From: an uncultured Planctomycetaceae bacterium
GTDB lineage: Bacteria > Planctomycetota > Planctomycetia > Planctomycetales > Planctomycetaceae
Assembly: GCA_903898975.1 (NCBI GenBank)
Contig: CAIUHT010001481.1
Coordinates: 1-6,658, forward strand
DNA length: 6,658 nucleotides
Reading direction: 5' to 3'
Below, piece by piece: positions 4,095 to 6,658 of the stretch. The notes under the pieces are model-generated. The model saw only the letters and a program-made list of their open reading frames with translations. It did no database searches and was not told the DNA's origin. Numbering within the stretch: the first letter of the stretch is position 1; the number at the start of each line of letters is the position of its first letter. A program made the translations under genes and the position numbers.

Positions 4095-6562
4095 GGGGGC
4101 CACCGCAGCTGCTTTTCCAGGAAGCGAAAGGTCCCGACGCCGTTTATCTGGTGCGGGCCATCGAAAAACTCCAGCTCGGCACAATCGCTGATTCCGAGTT
4201 GATCGTAGAACCGCCGCACTTTACCGAATTCTCCCGCCACCCACTCCGACGGTTGGCCACCGTCACGATGCCCCTCTTCCACCATGAAGGGGCGGGGAGC
4301 CATCAGCAGGGCGAGTTCCGCATGACTGGCGAGGTGGGCGGCGTTCCATTCGAAGACCTCGTATTCGCTCGTGAACAGATAGCTGAAGGTTTCATCGTGG
4401 GCGGCGACGGTGCGGACCCAGTCGGTGAAGTCGCCCGAGCAGATCGAGAGGGCGTACTGGGGAAGAAAGGGGGGAACTCGCACCGCCGTTTTGCCTCCGT
4501 AAGAGAGGCCGTAAATAGCGATCCGCTCCGGATCGACCCACGGCAAAGTCTTGAGCCAATCCAGGGTCTGCCGGTGCTGCTCAATGATCACGCTGAAGAG
4601 GCTGAGGCCCAGCGGGTTGAGCATCCGCTGCAAGACGCGAAACGACTGCTCGCCCCGGTACGGGTTCTGCGGGCAGTAAACGAGATAGCCCCGTTGAACC
4701 AGTCGTTCCGCGAAGGCCTGGTAGTACTTGAAAGCGGCTTCGTCGTGTGAAAACGGGTCGGACGCCAGGCCTTCCAGCCCATGTTGGCACACCACCACGG
4801 GACGGCGTTCTCCCGGACCGAGCGACTTGGGAATCAGGAGAATCCCCCCCGCGATCACGTCGGGGGCAACCGTCAGCAGCACTTCGTAGGCGACGTGATC
4901 CTTCGACGCCCCCAGGCGCCGAGTCCGAGGAACCGCAGGTGTGACTGGCAATTCCAGGCGGCCAATCAGCTCTCGATGAACGCGATCGCGCAGGGCGACT
5001 TGGCGGGTCTGCCACTCGGCAACTGTCGCCGGGGTGGGACGCCACAGGCTGTCGCGCACCTGGTGGCTGGCGATCAGCAACCGCTGCACGTGGTCTTGAA
5101 AGCCTGTGAACAGTCGGCGTTGCCGGGCGGCGGGACCATGTTCAGGGGCCGACGTGCCGTCTGGCGGCGCGACCGGCCAGCGTTCGACAACAGTCTGGGC
5201 CCGGGGCAGCGACAGTGCCGCCAGAAACGCACCCCGGGCCGGCTCCGATCCCGGTGCCCCGTCACCCGCCGGCCCGCTCACGATCAACAGAGGCAGGGAC
5301 GCTCCGGGGATCCGCTTCCGCATCTGGCTCGCCCGTTCCCATTCGCTCTCAACCAGGGGCAACGCGGCGGTCCGCAGTTCGCCTGGTGCCGCCGAAGCAC
5401 GTCGATCCCGCACCGTGCCACTCCGCCAGTGAGGCACCTCGCAGGCTTCTATGACCACGCTCCGCGGGCTGGCCAGCAACAGCAGTTCGGCGTCCCCAAA
5501 CTCGGTCAACAAACGCCAGACGTTCCGGTCAATCGGTTCGGTCCAGGTTGCCTCGCGCGGGGCGAAGGAACCACTGGCCAGCGTGCTCCGCACCCGTTCG
5601 TCACAGGCCGCGGTCAGCAGAGCCACCCTGGCCCCCTCGCCCCAACCGATGACCCCCAGGGCCGCAGTCTCATTCTCAGTTCCTGCCTCGGTGGCGGCCT
5701 CGGCTCCGTCGGGCCTGCGCTGGCCGATCAGTCGCTGCAGCAGGTCGAGTGCCGATCGCGTCTGCTGCAGTTCGAATCCGAGCGGATGCCGTCCCACGAC
5801 AAACGCCTGACGGTACAGAAACTCGCGATGCGATTGATTCGTGAATCCGACTCGAGGATGGCCCGACAGGTGCACATCCCGGCTGATCAGGGTCGGAATG
5901 GCAATCGCGCAGCCCTGTGCGGCGAGATCCCAAATGAGCCGCGAGTAACCCGTCATCGCCACGGGGGTGGGGGTCGCATCCCAGCCGAGCAATTGCTCGG
6001 GAGTCAGGTCGGCATCGGGCAGGGCGACCACTCCCCCCTTGACTCGGGCCGGCAGCACCAGCAGGCCCTCGGCCCAGACCTGGTCAAGCACTGGCCAACG
6101 GACCGAGAAGACTTCAATCTCCCCCACCCGGGTTATGAGGGCTGGGTGTTGCAGCGTCCCTTCGAGTTCGAATTGGGCGGCAACATCGACGGCGGTCACG
6201 CGGGGCGTGTCGGCCCCCAGCAGGGCCGCAAGTCGTTTCCGCGCCTCAGCGAATTCCTTCCCGAGCGAGGCCGGTGTGGAGAGTCGTTTCCGCCACAGCG
6301 ACTCGCGGCGGGGGACCGTCTGGGCCAGTTCGCGTAGGCCGAAACGGTTCAGTCCCTCCAGCATCACGCGATCGAGGGGGGCTGGAAGTTCCAGTGGCTC
6401 TGTCAGCGGAAGCTGCGGGCGATCCAATTCGGGGGGAGCGGCGGAACACGGGGGAGCCAGTCCCACCAGCCCCCAGGCCATCACCAGCATCCAGGCCCAA
6501 AGGAAGCCAGGTTGTTCCCGTCGCCGGGTTGGTGTTGGCGCTTGAATCGATACAGGCAGCAT
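4079..6562 (-). CDS. Exported two-domain alpha/beta hydrolase, acetyl xylan esterase-like; first domain lacks the catalytic serine
   Basis: An 827-residue protein with an N-terminal signal: Arg-rich start (RRR, 13-15), hydrophobic core LWAWMLVMAWGLVGLA (21-36), likely cleavage near Ala41-Ala42. The C-terminal domain (about 555-822) has a full esterase set: oxyanion-site CQHGLEG (592-598), nucleophile Ser687 in GLSYGG, acid Glu762 (or Asp767) in PRPFMVEEGHRDG, and His804 in DGPHQING. This resembles the acetyl xylan esterase/dienelactone hydrolase group, so it probably removes acyl groups from glycans outside the cytoplasm. The first domain (about 130-430) repeats the fold: GWGEG (306-310), SGSF (330-333) and AELLLLASPRSVVIE (358-372) align with GLSYG, SGDF and AELALLMAPRPFMVE at nearly equal spacing, but the serine position is Gly308. 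A low-complexity insert (286-300) precedes it. The ATG has TGAGG eight bases upstream. The gene is convergent with the SUI1 gene. True substrate unknown. Confidence 0.9.
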   Translation of the reverse strand: MLPVSIQAPTPTRRREQPGFLWAWMLVMAWGLVGLAPPCSAAPPELDRPQLPLTEPLELPAPLDRVMLEGLNRFGLRELAQTVPRRESLWRKRLSTPASLGKEFAEARKRLAALLGADTPRVTAVDVAAQFELEGTLQHPALITRVGEIEVFSVRWPVLDQVWAEGLLVLPARVKGGVVALPDADLTPEQLLGWDATPTPVAMTGYSRLIWDLAAQGCAIAIPTLISRDVHLSGHPRVGFTNQSHREFLYRQAFVVGRHPLGFELQQTRSALDLLQRLIGQRRPDGAEAATEAGTENETAALGVIGWGEGARVALLTAACDERVRSTLASGSFAPREATWTEPIDRNVWRLLTEFGDAELLLLASPRSVVIEACEVPHWRSGTVRDRRASAAPGELRTAALPLVESEWERASQMRKRIPGASLPLLIVSGPAGDGAPGSEPARGAFLAALSLPRAQTVVERWPVAPPDGTSAPEHGPAARQRRLFTGFQDHVQRLLIASHQVRDSLWRPTPATVAEWQTRQVALRDRVHRELIGRLELPVTPAVPRTRRLGASKDHVAYEVLLTVAPDVIAGGILLIPKSLGPGERRPVVVCQHGLEGLASDPFSHDEAAFKYYQAFAERLVQRGYLVYCPQNPYRGEQSFRVLQRMLNPLGLSLFSVIIEQHRQTLDWLKTLPWVDPERIAIYGLSYGGKTAVRVPPFLPQYALSICSGDFTDWVRTVAAHDETFSYLFTSEYEVFEWNAAHLASHAELALLMAPRPFMVEEGHRDGGQPSEWVAGEFGKVRRFYDQLGISDCAELEFFDGPHQINGVGTFRFLEKQLRWPPPTGK

Positions 6563-6658
6563 GGTCGCAACCTCAGGAGCGAGGAATGGAGCCAGTGGCC
6601 CCGCCGCAGTCGGAGTTCCCGGGCCGAATCGACCGACAATGTTTCCAGCCTGAGAGCG

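Noticed and set aside
4781..6337. Long plus-strand open frame (518 codons) inside the hydrolase gene
   Set aside because: It is antisense to the conserved hydrolase; its residue mix (Gln-, Arg-, Gly-rich) is typical of a GC-rich shadow frame.

Overview
The window looks like chromosomal DNA from a member of the Planctomycetota. The clues are the GC-rich coding, the family mix (a Tat-exported Gfo/Idh/MocA oxidoreductase, a TIM-barrel sugar isomerase, a Cys-rich bacterial SUI1 protein, and a large exported two-domain alpha/beta hydrolase of acetyl-xylan-esterase type), and modest Shine-Dalgarno sites in front of most starts. The phylum call is inference from family resemblance, not from a marker gene. 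I see no RNA gene, CRISPR array, transposase, integrase or attachment site.

Layout. 75-1157 (minus) is a Gfo/Idh/MocA-type oxidoreductase with a twin-arginine leader. 1450-2301 (minus) is a sugar phosphate isomerase/epimerase of the AP-endonuclease-2 TIM-barrel family. A 292-base gap between them carries a short perfect dyad. 2302-2438 is a divergent promoter region. 2439-3023 (plus) is a single-domain universal stress protein (USP) with an unusual tail of about 48 residues. 3024-3422 has no intact gene: it holds what I read as a frameshifted, internally deleted relic of a second USP copy (clearest at 3110-3258), then a long imperfect hairpin (3271-3337) and smaller hairpins leading to the next gene. 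3423-3782 (plus) is a SUI1/YciH-type translation factor with an N-terminal four-cysteine cluster. 3783-4078 is a convergent intergenic region full of inverted repeats. 4079-6562 (minus) is an 827-residue exported protein with two tandem alpha/beta-hydrolase domains, the second with a complete catalytic set and the first without a nucleophile. 6563-6658 is its upstream region.

How the genes may work together. The oxidoreductase and the isomerase lie in the same direction and belong to families that often act on sugar or polyol intermediates, so they may share a carbohydrate pathway, though the 292-base gap argues against a tight operon. The exported esterase-like protein fits a polysaccharide-degrading lifestyle but faces a separate transcription unit. 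The USP and SUI1 genes are housekeeping or stress-type neighbours. I found no clear new multi-gene system. The points most worth a second look are the decaying USP duplicate, the long hairpin next to it, and the catalytically degenerate first domain of the large hydrolase.
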